A stretch of DNA of 64,000 nt, from NCBI GenBank assembly GCA_002399405.1, contig DHDP01000005.1:74304-138303 (forward strand), written 5' to 3'. Below are positions 23,852 to 32,226 of this stretch, one piece after another. The notes beneath the pieces were generated by a model, which was not told the origin of the DNA, made no database searches, and saw nothing but the letters and a program-made list of their open reading frames with translations. The translations under genes were made by a program, and so were the position numbers. Source of the stretch: Treponema sp. UBA4873. GTDB taxonomy: Bacteria > Spirochaetota > Spirochaetia > Treponematales > Treponemataceae. Every line of letters starts with the position of its first letter. Position 1 is the stretch's first letter.

Positions 23852-25489
23852 ATGAAAAAGATTGCTGTTATTGCCCTTGCTTCAGCCTTTGCTTTCGGCA
23901 TTACCGGCTGCGGCAAAAAAGCAGCGGAAAGCGCGGCCGGAGGAAAGGCCCTCAACGTCATGATTGAAGTCGAGGTGGAAAGCCTTGATCCGCAGATTGC
24001 GACTGACGGTACTTCATTTGAAGTTATTGCCGATTTTACGGACGGTCTTAAACAGATGAAAGCGGACGGTTCGGTAACTGATGCGCTCTGTGCGGGAGAA
24101 ACAGTTTCCGCCGACGGTCTTACCTATACGTTTAAAATCCGCAGCGATGCAAACTGGTCGAACGGAGAACCTGTTACCGCCGACGACTTCGTGTTCGGCT
24201 GGCAGCGCGCCGCCGACCCGAAAACGGCATCGGAATATGCGTACATGCTCAGCGACATCGGACAGGTGAAGAACGCCGCCGCAGTCGAAGCGGGAAAAAT
24301 GAGCGTCGACCAGCTCGGCGTGAAAGCGATCGATGCGAAAACGCTCGAGGTTCAGCTTGAAGTTCCCGTATCGTACTTCGACCAGATTCTGTATTTCCCG
24401 ACGTTCTATCCGGTTAATAAAGCTTTTTTTGAAAAGTGCGGTGATTCCTATGCGACGAGCGCGGAGACGACGCTCAGCAACGGTGCATTTGTACTTACGG
24501 AATATCAGCCGGCTGCAGTCAGCTTTAAACTTGTTAAAAACGAAAAGTACTATGACGCGTCCCGCGTAAAACTTACGGGACTTAACTATCAGGTTATCAA
24601 GGACAGCCAGCAGGCGCTGCTCAGCTACAAGAACGGCGACTTCGACACGATTCTGCTCGCGGGAGATCAGGTTGATCAGGTTAAGGACGATCCCGAGTTC
24701 AAGAGTGTCGGTGCGGGATATCTGTGGTACATTGTTCCGATGATGCAGAAAGTTCCTGAGCTTGCGAACCTCAATCTGCGCATGGCGATGACGTACGCGC
24801 TCGACCGGGAGACGATTGTGAAGAACGTTTTAAAGGACGGCTCCATAGCTTCGTTCGCGTCCGTACCGAACGAATTTGCGTATAACGCAAAAGGCGAAGA
24901 CTTTACGCCGAATCAGACGGAATTCAGCGACGTATGCGCGTTCGACAAGGCGAAGGCTCTCGATTATTACAACAAGGCGAAGACTGAACTCAAGAAGAAT
25001 TCGTTTACGTTCGAGATGATCGTCGACGATACGACGATTCAGCAGAACGTTGCGGCGGTTATTAAGGAAGAACTCGAGAGCACGCTGCCGGGGCTTACGC
25101 TGAATCTCCGCGTTGAGCCGAAAAAGCAGCGCGTCCAGGACATGCAGGACGGAACGTTCCAGATCGGACTTACGCGCTGGGGTCCCGATTACGCGGATCC
25201 TATGACGTACCTGGGCATGTGGGTGACGGACAATGCGAACAACTACGGTCTGTGGTCGAACAAAGAGTACGATGCGCTTCTTGAGAAGTGTACGACGGGC
25301 GAATTCAGCCAGAAACTTGACGAGCGCTGGAGTGCGATGAAACAGGCGCAGAGAATCATGATGGAAGACGCCGTGATATTCCCGCTGTATCAGCAGGCGA
25401 ACGCAACGCTTATCAAATCGAACGTCACCGGAATTGAATTCCATCCGGTCGCGCTTAACCGTGTCTTCAAGGATACAATTAAACAATAA
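23852..25489 (+). CDS. oppA: Oligopeptide ABC transporter substrate-binding lipoprotein OppA
   Basis: A 545-residue family 5 (SBP_bac_5) peptide-binding lipoprotein with signal peptide and lipobox GITGC (Cys20). Family regions are VESLDPQIATDGTSFEVIADFTDGL, YTFKIRSDANWSNGEPVTADDFVFGWQRAADP, RMAMTYALDRETIVKNVL and the DYADPMTYLGMW segment near the C terminus. It would capture peptides at the outer face of the inner membrane and deliver them to OppBCDF. The gene heads the operon and is separated from oppB by a strong hairpin, a common arrangement for making more binding protein than permease. The SD is GGAGG 8 nt before the ATG. Confidence 0.95.
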   Translation: MKKIAVIALASAFAFGITGCGKKAAESAAGGKALNVMIEVEVESLDPQIATDGTSFEVIADFTDGLKQMKADGSVTDALCAGETVSADGLTYTFKIRSDANWSNGEPVTADDFVFGWQRAADPKTASEYAYMLSDIGQVKNAAAVEAGKMSVDQLGVKAIDAKTLEVQLEVPVSYFDQILYFPTFYPVNKAFFEKCGDSYATSAETTLSNGAFVLTEYQPAAVSFKLVKNEKYYDASRVKLTGLNYQVIKDSQQALLSYKNGDFDTILLAGDQVDQVKDDPEFKSVGAGYLWYIVPMMQKVPELANLNLRMAMTYALDRETIVKNVLKDGSIASFASVPNEFAYNAKGEDFTPNQTEFSDVCAFDKAKALDYYNKAKTELKKNSFTFEMIVDDTTIQQNVAAVIKEELESTLPGLTLNLRVEPKKQRVQDMQDGTFQIGLTRWGPDYADPMTYLGMWVTDNANNYGLWSNKEYDALLEKCTTGEFSQKLDERWSAMKQAQRIMMEDAVIFPLYQQANATLIKSNVTGIEFHPVALNRVFKDTIKQ

Positions 25490-25514
25490 AAGCGCTGCTT
25501 TGATTGTTTAATAA

Positions 25515-25541
25515 CCGGAACGGTACTTTTTACCGTTCCGG
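25515..25541 (+). promoter_or_regulatory. Intercistronic hairpin between oppA and oppB
   Basis: A perfect 11-bp stem CCGGAACGGTA (25515-25525) / TACCGTTCCGG (25531-25541) with loop CTTTT. No T run follows, so it is more likely a 3' stabiliser and partial block that raises oppA mRNA relative to the permease genes than a full terminator. Confidence 0.8.
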
Positions 25542-25565
25542 CACCTTAATTTTCGGATTATTATC

Positions 25566-26504
25566 TTGAAAAAATACATACTGAAAAGGATTCTCATATC
25601 CTTATTCACACTTCTTGCAATAACGCTTGTTCTCTTTATTCTTCTGCAGCTTATGCCCGGGTCCCCTTTCAACGACGAAAAGCTTTCCGCCGATCAGCGT
25701 GCGGCTCTTTATACGAAGTACGGGCTCGACAAACCCGTTTTCGTGCAGTTTTTCAAGTATGTGGGAAACATGTTCCACGGCGATTTCGGCGTAAGCTACA
25801 ATATCAGCAAAAACACGCCTATTTCCCAGCTTATAGCGCAGCGTCTGCCGGTGAGTATAAAAGTTGGTTTCCAGTCGGTTTTCATCGGTGCCCTCATCGG
25901 ACTTCTGCTCGGTATTATTGCCGCCGTATGGCACAACACAATCTGGGATACACTTTCGACGATAATCTCCGTACTCGGCGTGTCGATTCCGAGTTACGTC
26001 TTCGCCCTTGCACTGAGTTACCAGTTCGGCTTCAAACTGAAATGGTTCCCGATGCTTTATTCGACTTCGCACGAATTCTATTCGTCCGTTTTACCGAGCA
26101 TTTCGTTGTGCATGTTCACGCTTGCATCGATTGCGCGCTTTACCCGCACCGAAATGCTTGAATCGCTCAGCAGCGAATACATGGAGCTTGCGGAGAGCAA
26201 AGGCGTTTACGGTTTCAGGCTCATATGGCGCCATGCGCTGCGCAACACACTCATCCCGATTATCACCGTTCTTGCGCCGCTCATCGTGGACCTTATGACC
26301 GGTTCTCTCGTCGTTGAAAAAATATTCTCCATACCCGGGGTAGGTTCGCTTCTCGTTACGGCGATTACGTCGAACGATTACAACGTCGTCATTTCGCTGA
26401 GCTTCATCTACAGCGCGATGTATATAGGCATAATGCTCGTCGTCGATATTCTGTACGGAATCATCGACCCGCGCATCCGTCTTTCGGAGGCAGTCAATGA
26501 GTGA
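25566..26504 (+). CDS. oppB: Oligopeptide ABC transporter permease OppB
   Basis: A 312-residue inner-membrane permease of the BPD_transp_1 family, with six predicted membrane segments beginning at residues 8-30. The EAA loop that contacts the ATPase is present (MELAESKGVYGFRLIWRHALRNTLIPIITV). The N-terminal LMPGSPF and GLDKPVFVQFFKYVGNMFHGDFG are typical of OppB/DppB. The start is a TTG at 25566 with only a weak upstream GGATTA, so translation may be less efficient than that of oppA. The stop overlaps the oppC start by 8 bases. Confidence 0.94.
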   Translation: MKKYILKRILISLFTLLAITLVLFILLQLMPGSPFNDEKLSADQRAALYTKYGLDKPVFVQFFKYVGNMFHGDFGVSYNISKNTPISQLIAQRLPVSIKVGFQSVFIGALIGLLLGIIAAVWHNTIWDTLSTIISVLGVSIPSYVFALALSYQFGFKLKWFPMLYSTSHEFYSSVLPSISLCMFTLASIARFTRTEMLESLSSEYMELAESKGVYGFRLIWRHALRNTLIPIITVLAPLIVDLMTGSLVVEKIFSIPGVGSLLVTAITSNDYNVVISLSFIYSAMYIGIMLVVDILYGIIDPRIRLSEAVNE

Positions 26505-27555
26505 CGTAGTGGAAAATGTGAACGACGCGCCTGCCGGATTTTTCGAGGACGACTTCAGGCTCCGCGGAAACAGCGAACGGACGAATATAGATTCCAACTT
26601 CGCGAGCATGGGATATTGGAAGGAAGTACGTGCGCGTTTCTTCGCCAACAAGGGCGCGGTGTTCTCGCTCGCCGCTATTTTAATAATCGTGTTTTTCGCG
26701 TTCGTCGGGCCGAAGTTGACGAAGTACACGTATTCGGCGCAGAATCTTTCGCAGAAAAATTATGCGCCGCGCATTCCCGGTTTCGACGACATGCCCGTGT
26801 TCAACGGCAATGAAAAACTGAACACGACGACCGGCACGAAAATTATTAACGGCTATAAACAGAACGGAGACACCGGCGTCTATTACTGGTTCGGTTCGGA
26901 CGTTCTCGGCCGCGACATATGGACGCGCACGTGGATGGGAACGCGCGTGTCGCTGTATATCGCCGTCATGGCCGTCCTCATCGACGTGATCATCGGCCTG
27001 AGCTACGGACTCATTTCCGGTTATTTCGGCGGCGCCGTAGACAACGTCATGTCGCGGTTCGCGGAGATCGTGAACGGCATTCCGCGGCTCGTCATCGTGA
27101 CGCTGCTCATGCTCGTTCTGAAGCCGGGAATAGCGACTATTATTTTCGCTCTTATGATAACCGAGTGGATCGGCATGAGCCGCATAGCGCGCGCCGAGAT
27201 GCTCAATCTGAAGGAACGGGAATTCGTTCTCGCGTCGCGCACGCTCGGTGCGTCGAGCTTCAGCATCATTTTCCGGGAAATCCTTCCGAACATAATCGGC
27301 CAGATAATCACGCAGACGATGTTCAGCATACCGACAGCTATTTTTACCGAGGCGTTCCTGTCGTTCGTGGGTCTGGGAATTCCCGTTCCGCAGTGCAGCC
27401 TTGGCTCGCTTATCAGCGATGCGTTCAACAGCTTTACGACGCATTCGTATCAGATAATTCCGCCGATTCTTGTTCTCGCGCTGCTCATGCTCTGCTTCAA
27501 CATGCTTGCGGACGGACTGCGGGAAGCGCTTGATCCCAAGATGAAGGAAATGTGA
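26497..27555 (+). CDS. oppC: Oligopeptide ABC transporter permease OppC
   Basis: A 352-residue partner permease. An N-terminal cytoplasmic tail comes first, then a first membrane segment about residues 55-73 and a periplasmic loop (YAPRIPGFDDMPVFNGNEKLN). GSDVLGRDIWTRTWMGTRVSL is the OppC/DppC signature, and the EAA loop reads AEMLNLKEREFVLASRTLGASSFSIIFREILPN. It pairs with OppB to form the channel. It overlaps oppB by 8 bases and is followed 21 bases later by oppD. The extended N-terminal tail and loop account for its length being above the usual 300. Confidence 0.94.
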   Translation: MSDVVENVNDAPAGFFEDDFRLRGNSERTNIDSNFASMGYWKEVRARFFANKGAVFSLAAILIIVFFAFVGPKLTKYTYSAQNLSQKNYAPRIPGFDDMPVFNGNEKLNTTTGTKIINGYKQNGDTGVYYWFGSDVLGRDIWTRTWMGTRVSLYIAVMAVLIDVIIGLSYGLISGYFGGAVDNVMSRFAEIVNGIPRLVIVTLLMLVLKPGIATIIFALMITEWIGMSRIARAEMLNLKEREFVLASRTLGASSFSIIFREILPNIIGQIITQTMFSIPTAIFTEAFLSFVGLGIPVPQCSLGSLISDAFNSFTTHSYQIIPPILVLALLMLCFNMLADGLREALDPKMKEM

Positions 27556-27576
27556 AGCCGTGATAAGGATTAGACA

Positions 27577-28668
27577 ATGAATGATACTAAGGAAACCGTG
27601 CTGAAAGTTCAGGACCTCTCTATTTCGTTCAAGACTGCAGCGGGAATTGTTAATGCTATCCGCGGCGTAAATTTTGAACTGAAGCGCGGGGAAACTGTTG
27701 CGATAGTGGGAGAATCGGGATCGGGAAAATCAGTGACGACGAAGGCCGTGATGGGAATTCTTGCGAAGAACGCGGTTGTGAACAGCGGTTCGATAGATTT
27801 CACCTATTACAGGGACGACGGCGCGAAAGTCGACTGCGACATCCTTAAGATGAAAGTTCCCGACGTGCGCCGGCACATAAACGGAAAACGCATCGCCATG
27901 GTGTTCCAGGATCCCATGACGAGCCTTGATCCGACGATGAACATCGGAAGACAGATAATGGAAGGCATGATGTGGCACTACCACACGCCGAGAGAGGAAG
28001 CGTACAAACGTTCGCTCAGACTGCTTGAAGAGGTGGGCATAGGAGATGCGGAAAAACGCATGAAGAACTATCCGCACCAGCTTTCGGGCGGCATGAGGCA
28101 GCGCATCGTCATTGCCATCGCGCTCGCGTGCAATCCCGATCTGCTCATCTGCGACGAACCGACGACTGCGCTCGACGTGACTATTCAGGCGCGTATCCTC
28201 GACCTTATTAAAAAAATCCAGAAGGAACGGAATCTTTCCGTCGTCTTCATTACGCACAACCTCGGCGTCGTCGCGAAGGTTGCCGATTACATAAACGTCA
28301 TGTACGCGGGAAAAATAGTCGAGCGCGGAACGGCCGACGAATTGTTTTTCGATCCGCGCCATCCGTATACGTGGGGACTGCTTTCCGCGATGCCCGACCT
28401 CGAAACCTCTGACGACCGCCTGTATACGATTCCCGGTTCTCCGCCGAATCTGCTTCACGCGGTCAAGGGCGACGCGTTCGCTCCGCGCAACATATACGCG
28501 CTCAACATAGACGACCGCCTTGAGCCGCCGGTCTTTAAAATAACCGACACGCACTACGCGTCGACGTGGCTTCTTGATCCGCGTGCTCCGAATGTGGAAA
28601 TGCCCGCAGAGCTGAAAAGCCGTATTGCAGCAATGAAAAAGGAGGCGGAAAAATATGCAGCAGAATGA
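27577..28668 (+). CDS. oppD: Oligopeptide ABC transporter ATPase OppD
   Basis: A 363-residue ABC ATPase. Walker A is GESGSGKS (45-52), the Q-loop follows in AMVFQDPMTSLDPTMNIG, the signature is LSGGMRQR, Walker B is LLICDEPTTALD and the H-loop is in VVFITHNLG. The C-terminal extension matches oligo_HPY (HPYTWGLLSAMPDL, then IPGSPPNLL), although the cysteine cluster that binds an iron-sulfur centre in many OppD proteins is not evident. It forms a heterodimer with OppF to power peptide import. It overlaps oppF by 14 bases. Confidence 0.95.
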   Translation: MNDTKETVLKVQDLSISFKTAAGIVNAIRGVNFELKRGETVAIVGESGSGKSVTTKAVMGILAKNAVVNSGSIDFTYYRDDGAKVDCDILKMKVPDVRRHINGKRIAMVFQDPMTSLDPTMNIGRQIMEGMMWHYHTPREEAYKRSLRLLEEVGIGDAEKRMKNYPHQLSGGMRQRIVIAIALACNPDLLICDEPTTALDVTIQARILDLIKKIQKERNLSVVFITHNLGVVAKVADYINVMYAGKIVERGTADELFFDPRHPYTWGLLSAMPDLETSDDRLYTIPGSPPNLLHAVKGDAFAPRNIYALNIDDRLEPPVFKITDTHYASTWLLDPRAPNVEMPAELKSRIAAMKKEAEKYAAE

Positions 28669-29581
28669 GCCGCTTCTCAAAGTGGAGAATCTGAAACAGT
28701 ATTTCAGAATTTCAAATCAGTATACGGTCAGGGCCGTCGACAACGTTTCGTTTGAGTTGTATCCCGGCGAAACGTACGGACTTGTCGGCGAGTCCGGCTC
28801 GGGAAAGAGTACGATAGGCCGCAGCGTCATCAGGCTGTACGAACCGACGGGCGGAAAAATCACTTTCGCGGGGAGCGATATTTCGGGAAGGCTGACGAAA
28901 ACGGAACACGCGTTCCTGCGCACCAACATGCAGATGATTTTCCAGGACCCGATGGCGAGCCTTAATCCGCGCAAGAAGGTCGGCGAGATAATAGGAGAGG
29001 GACTGGACATTCACCACCTGTACCGTTCCCGCGCCGAACGCGAGGAAAAAATCCAGCGGATGCTTGCAAAAGTGGGGCTTGCACCCGAACACATAGACCG
29101 CTACCCGCATCAGTTTTCAGGCGGTCAGCGGCAGCGCGTCGGAATAGCGCGTGCGCTCATTATGAATCCGCGGCTTATCATTGCGGACGAATGCATCAGC
29201 GCGCTCGACGTTTCGATTCAGGCGCAGGTTGTTAATCTGATGAAAGACATCCAGAAGGAAACGAACACGGCGTATCTTTTCATAGCGCACGATCTGTCGA
29301 TGGTGAAATACATAAGCAGCAGGATAGGCGTGCTTCATCTGGGCCACATGCTTGAGACCGGTACGACGGAGGAAATCTTTTCCAACCCGGTGCATCCGTA
29401 CACGAGGAGCCTCATGTCGGCCATTCCGCGCCCGAATCCCGTCGTGGAGAAGAACAGGACTATTCTTACGTATGATTATGCCTCCAGCGGCATCGATTAC
29501 GACAAGGGGACGAGACATCTTGCAGGCGGAACGCATTACGTGCTTGCCACCGACGACGAGTTCGCAGAATGGACGAAGTGA
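28655..29581 (+). CDS. oppF: Oligopeptide ABC transporter ATPase OppF
   Basis: A 308-residue ABC ATPase paired with OppD. Walker A is GESGSGKS (45-52), the Q-loop is in MIFQDPMASLNPRKKVGEII, the signature is FSGGQRQR and Walker B is LIIADECISALDVS. Most family members have DEPVSALD there; here Cys-Ile replace Pro-Val, but the catalytic Glu is kept. The HPYTRSLMSAIPRPNP motif marks the oligo_HPY region. It is the last gene of the operon and converges with gspF across a 39-base gap that has only a weak G/C stem and no clear T run. Confidence 0.95.
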   Translation: MQQNEPLLKVENLKQYFRISNQYTVRAVDNVSFELYPGETYGLVGESGSGKSTIGRSVIRLYEPTGGKITFAGSDISGRLTKTEHAFLRTNMQMIFQDPMASLNPRKKVGEIIGEGLDIHHLYRSRAEREEKIQRMLAKVGLAPEHIDRYPHQFSGGQRQRVGIARALIMNPRLIIADECISALDVSIQAQVVNLMKDIQKETNTAYLFIAHDLSMVKYISSRIGVLHLGHMLETGTTEEIFSNPVHPYTRSLMSAIPRPNPVVEKNRTILTYDYASSGIDYDKGTRHLAGGTHYVLATDDEFAEWTK

Positions 29582-29620
29582 AACGGCGGGGGCCGGGACT
29601 GAAAAGAATCCCCCGTAACG

Positions 29621-30832
29621 TTACAATATAGTTCCGTATAATGAAAATATCGGAACTATGATTGTCATCACGAGAATCAGCAGCAGCATGCCGACCAGAA
29701 TGATAAGGGCCGGTTCTATGAGCGACATGAACCACGAAGTATACTTTTCGATGTCGTTTTGAAAATAGGTGCGTATCTGGGCGAACACCTGTTCCGTTTT
29801 TCCGGATCGTTCACCTACCATGAGCCATCTGCTCATATACGCCGGAAATTCCTGATGTCTGGAAAAGGCTTCTGATACGGAAATTCCTTTAATAACATCG
29901 GATGTCACGTCGGACAGAGCGGTCCGGTACGCTTCGTTTGTAACGACCGATTCCGCCTCTGTTATTGCCGCTTCTATGGTGACACCGCCCGCAGTGAGCG
30001 TTTCCATTGCAAACGCAAAATTGAGCGTCTGCCATTCGGCATTGAATTTTCCGATCAACGGATACCGCAGAGCCAGGGCATCCATCCGGATTTTCAGTTT
30101 TGTGTTCCGTCCGGCAGCTTTCTTAATAATCATCGCGGCGGAAAGTACAAGCAGCAGACAGATGATGAAAGTACCGATTCCCGTCTGCAGCTTGCGGATA
30201 TTATTCTGGAGCAGAACAGCCGCCTCTCCGCCGAATTCGGAAAACATCGTTTCCAGTTTGGGAAAAACAAAGACCGCGAGACCGATGGTTCCGACGACGG
30301 AGATGAAAAACACGAGACTGGGATAAATGAGCGCGCTCACGAACTTGTCGCGGAGTTTTTTGCTCGTTTCAAGATACATCCGCAGCCGTGGGAAAATTTT
30401 TTCTACAGAGCCGACGTGATCTCCGACGCTTATAATACCCCTGTATACCGGCGGAAACAGTGAGTTCATGCCGCCGACGGCTTTTGCGAACGTGACTCCC
30501 TTGCGGATTTCGGAAAGCAGTTCGCCGGCGAGCTCGCCGCAGTCATCTTTTTTCGTTCCTATAAGTGAAGTTATTTCAAGAGAATCCTTGATTGAAAGTC
30601 CGGAGGCGAGAAGTGTCTCCATCATCTGCGTAAATTCAAGAACCGTTTTCGCCCTTTTTCCCGATGAACGGCGGACGGTTTTTGAGGAAAAGAGCTCTAT
30701 TTTTACAGGTATATAACTGGTACCGGAGAAAGAGCTTATAATCTCATTCTTATTTGTACCGGCTCGATATACTGTTTTTATTTTTCCGCTGCTGTCGGCG
30801 ACTGTGCATTTATACGTGTATGTCGTATTCAT
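29621..30832 (-). CDS. gspF: Type II secretion inner-membrane platform protein GspF
   Basis: A 403-residue GspF/PilC-family protein with the two tandem T2SSF domains. The first is about residues 65-190 (FTQMMETLLASGLSIKDSLEI; GDHVGSVEKIFPRL) and the second about 270-395 (FAFAMETLTAGGVTIEAAI; VGERSGKTEQVFAQI). Three membrane segments lie near 170-190, 215-235 and 370-395. It forms the inner-membrane base that couples the GspE ATPase to pseudopilus growth. It is the last gene of a minus-strand operon gspD-gspE-gspF, overlapping gspE by 4 bases. GspF and PilC cannot be separated by sequence alone; the pseudopilin and secretin neighbours support T2SS. Confidence 0.93.
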   Translation of the reverse strand: MNTTYTYKCTVADSSGKIKTVYRAGTNKNEIISSFSGTSYIPVKIELFSSKTVRRSSGKRAKTVLEFTQMMETLLASGLSIKDSLEITSLIGTKKDDCGELAGELLSEIRKGVTFAKAVGGMNSLFPPVYRGIISVGDHVGSVEKIFPRLRMYLETSKKLRDKFVSALIYPSLVFFISVVGTIGLAVFVFPKLETMFSEFGGEAAVLLQNNIRKLQTGIGTFIICLLLVLSAAMIIKKAAGRNTKLKIRMDALALRYPLIGKFNAEWQTLNFAFAMETLTAGGVTIEAAITEAESVVTNEAYRTALSDVTSDVIKGISVSEAFSRHQEFPAYMSRWLMVGERSGKTEQVFAQIRTYFQNDIEKYTSWFMSLIEPALIILVGMLLLILVMTIIVPIFSLYGTIL

Positions 30833-32226
30833 TCCTCCGTAAATTGTATTTCACGTTCGGCTTCTTCCTTCGTAGTGAATCCTGCGTTTATCTTGTTTCT
30901 CGCATCATCCTCAAGGAATACCATTCCCCGTTTTAACAGGTAGGAGGAAAGTTCTTCCTCCGAAGCACCGTTAAGGATTATGTTTTCCATGGCGGCATCC
31001 ATCGTAAACGTTTCGGAAATAATTATCCTGCCTTTAAAGCTTTTCCTGTCGTCAGTACATTTTCTGACGAGCCGCTGGGCTATCGCCCCTTTCAATACGG
31101 ATGCAATAAGATACGGTTCTATTCCCATGTTAATAAGACGGGGAATTACGGAAACAGCGTCGTTCGTATGCAGCGTTGAAAGCACAAGGTGACCGGTGAG
31201 CGCAGCGCGGACCGCAAGCTCTGCCGTAGATTTATCACGTATTTCGCCTATCATGATGACGTTGGGGTCCTGCCGCAAAACACGGCGGAGTATCGTATCG
31301 AATCCGAGATTGATCTGGTCGTTGATTTGTATCTGGTCTACGCCGTCGACGAGAAATTCCACCGGATCTTCTATTGATATGATTTTTATTTCATCAGACA
31401 CGAGTTCCCTGAGCATTGCGTTGAGAGTCGTCGTCTTTCCGCTTCCCGTAGGACCTGTGACCAGTATGAGTCCGTGTGGAATTGCAAGCATGGAACGGAT
31501 TTGCAGGAGCTGCTTTTCCGAGAAACCGAGGCTTTCAAGATTCTGCGGAGCGGACGACTTGCCCAGAATGCGCATGACGATCGATTCTCCGTACGCAATC
31601 GGAATTATTGAAACCCTGAGATCTACCGTTTCTTTTCCGACAGTAACCGTTATACGTCCGTCCTGCGGCAGCCTTTTTTCCAGAATATTAAGGTTCGCCA
31701 TTATTTTGACGCGCGAGGAGACTGCGGCAAACCGCCCGGATTCAATTATACGCACAGTCTGCAGAATACCGTCTATCCGGTAACGGACGCGGGCATGGGT
31801 GCTGCCCGCCTCAATGTGTATGTCGGAAGCGCCGCTTCGTATTGCATCGATACATATCGAATTTACCATGTTCACTGTGGGGGCGTCGTTTGCGAGTTTA
31901 TCGAGCAGCATGGTATCTTCATTGTTCTGAGTTTTTTTATTTTCAGATTTTATTTTGTCTTTAGTGCCTTCACCGAACTTCCTGCCGAGCCACGAGGACA
32001 GTTCCATCTGCTGTACGTTTACGAACGTAACGGGTTGAGAATGAAAGGAGGAAATCGTTGCAATAATGTCGGGCGGCGTTTTTTCAGTTATGCCGACGGT
32101 AATTACCTTTTCCGAAACGGCAAGAACCAGCGCTCCGTTCGCCTCTATGAATTCCGCGGGATACTGCCGGGAATCTTCCGGAATGTCGGGAAAGTTTTCT
32201 ATAGATATGAAAGATTCTGCTGCCAT
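30829..32226 (-). CDS. gspE: Type II secretion ATPase GspE (no zinc-binding insert)
   Basis: A 465-residue GspE/PilB-family hexameric ATPase. The N1E-like domain is reduced (residues 1-100). The catalytic core has SDIHIEAG, Walker A GPTGSGKT (258-265), the Asp box IISIEDPVEF, Walker B VIMIGEIRDKSTAE and the His box TGHLVLSTLHTND. Most GspE proteins carry two CxxC zinc motifs after QRLVR. Here the region reads QRLVRKCTDDRKSFKGRIIISE with a single cysteine, so the zinc subdomain is lost. The start overlaps the gspD stop by one base. It powers pseudopilus assembly through GspF and GspL. Confidence 0.93.
   Translation of the reverse strand: MAAESFISIENFPDIPEDSRQYPAEFIEANGALVLAVSEKVITVGITEKTPPDIIATISSFHSQPVTFVNVQQMELSSWLGRKFGEGTKDKIKSENKKTQNNEDTMLLDKLANDAPTVNMVNSICIDAIRSGASDIHIEAGSTHARVRYRIDGILQTVRIIESGRFAAVSSRVKIMANLNILEKRLPQDGRITVTVGKETVDLRVSIIPIAYGESIVMRILGKSSAPQNLESLGFSEKQLLQIRSMLAIPHGLILVTGPTGSGKTTTLNAMLRELVSDEIKIISIEDPVEFLVDGVDQIQINDQINLGFDTILRRVLRQDPNVIMIGEIRDKSTAELAVRAALTGHLVLSTLHTNDAVSVIPRLINMGIEPYLIASVLKGAIAQRLVRKCTDDRKSFKGRIIISETFTMDAAMENIILNGASEEELSSYLLKRGMVFLEDDARNKINAGFTTKEEAEREIQFTEE

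Noticed and set aside
29582..29620. Bidirectional terminator between oppF and gspF
   Set aside because: Only a five-base G/C stem with mismatches and no T run on either strand.
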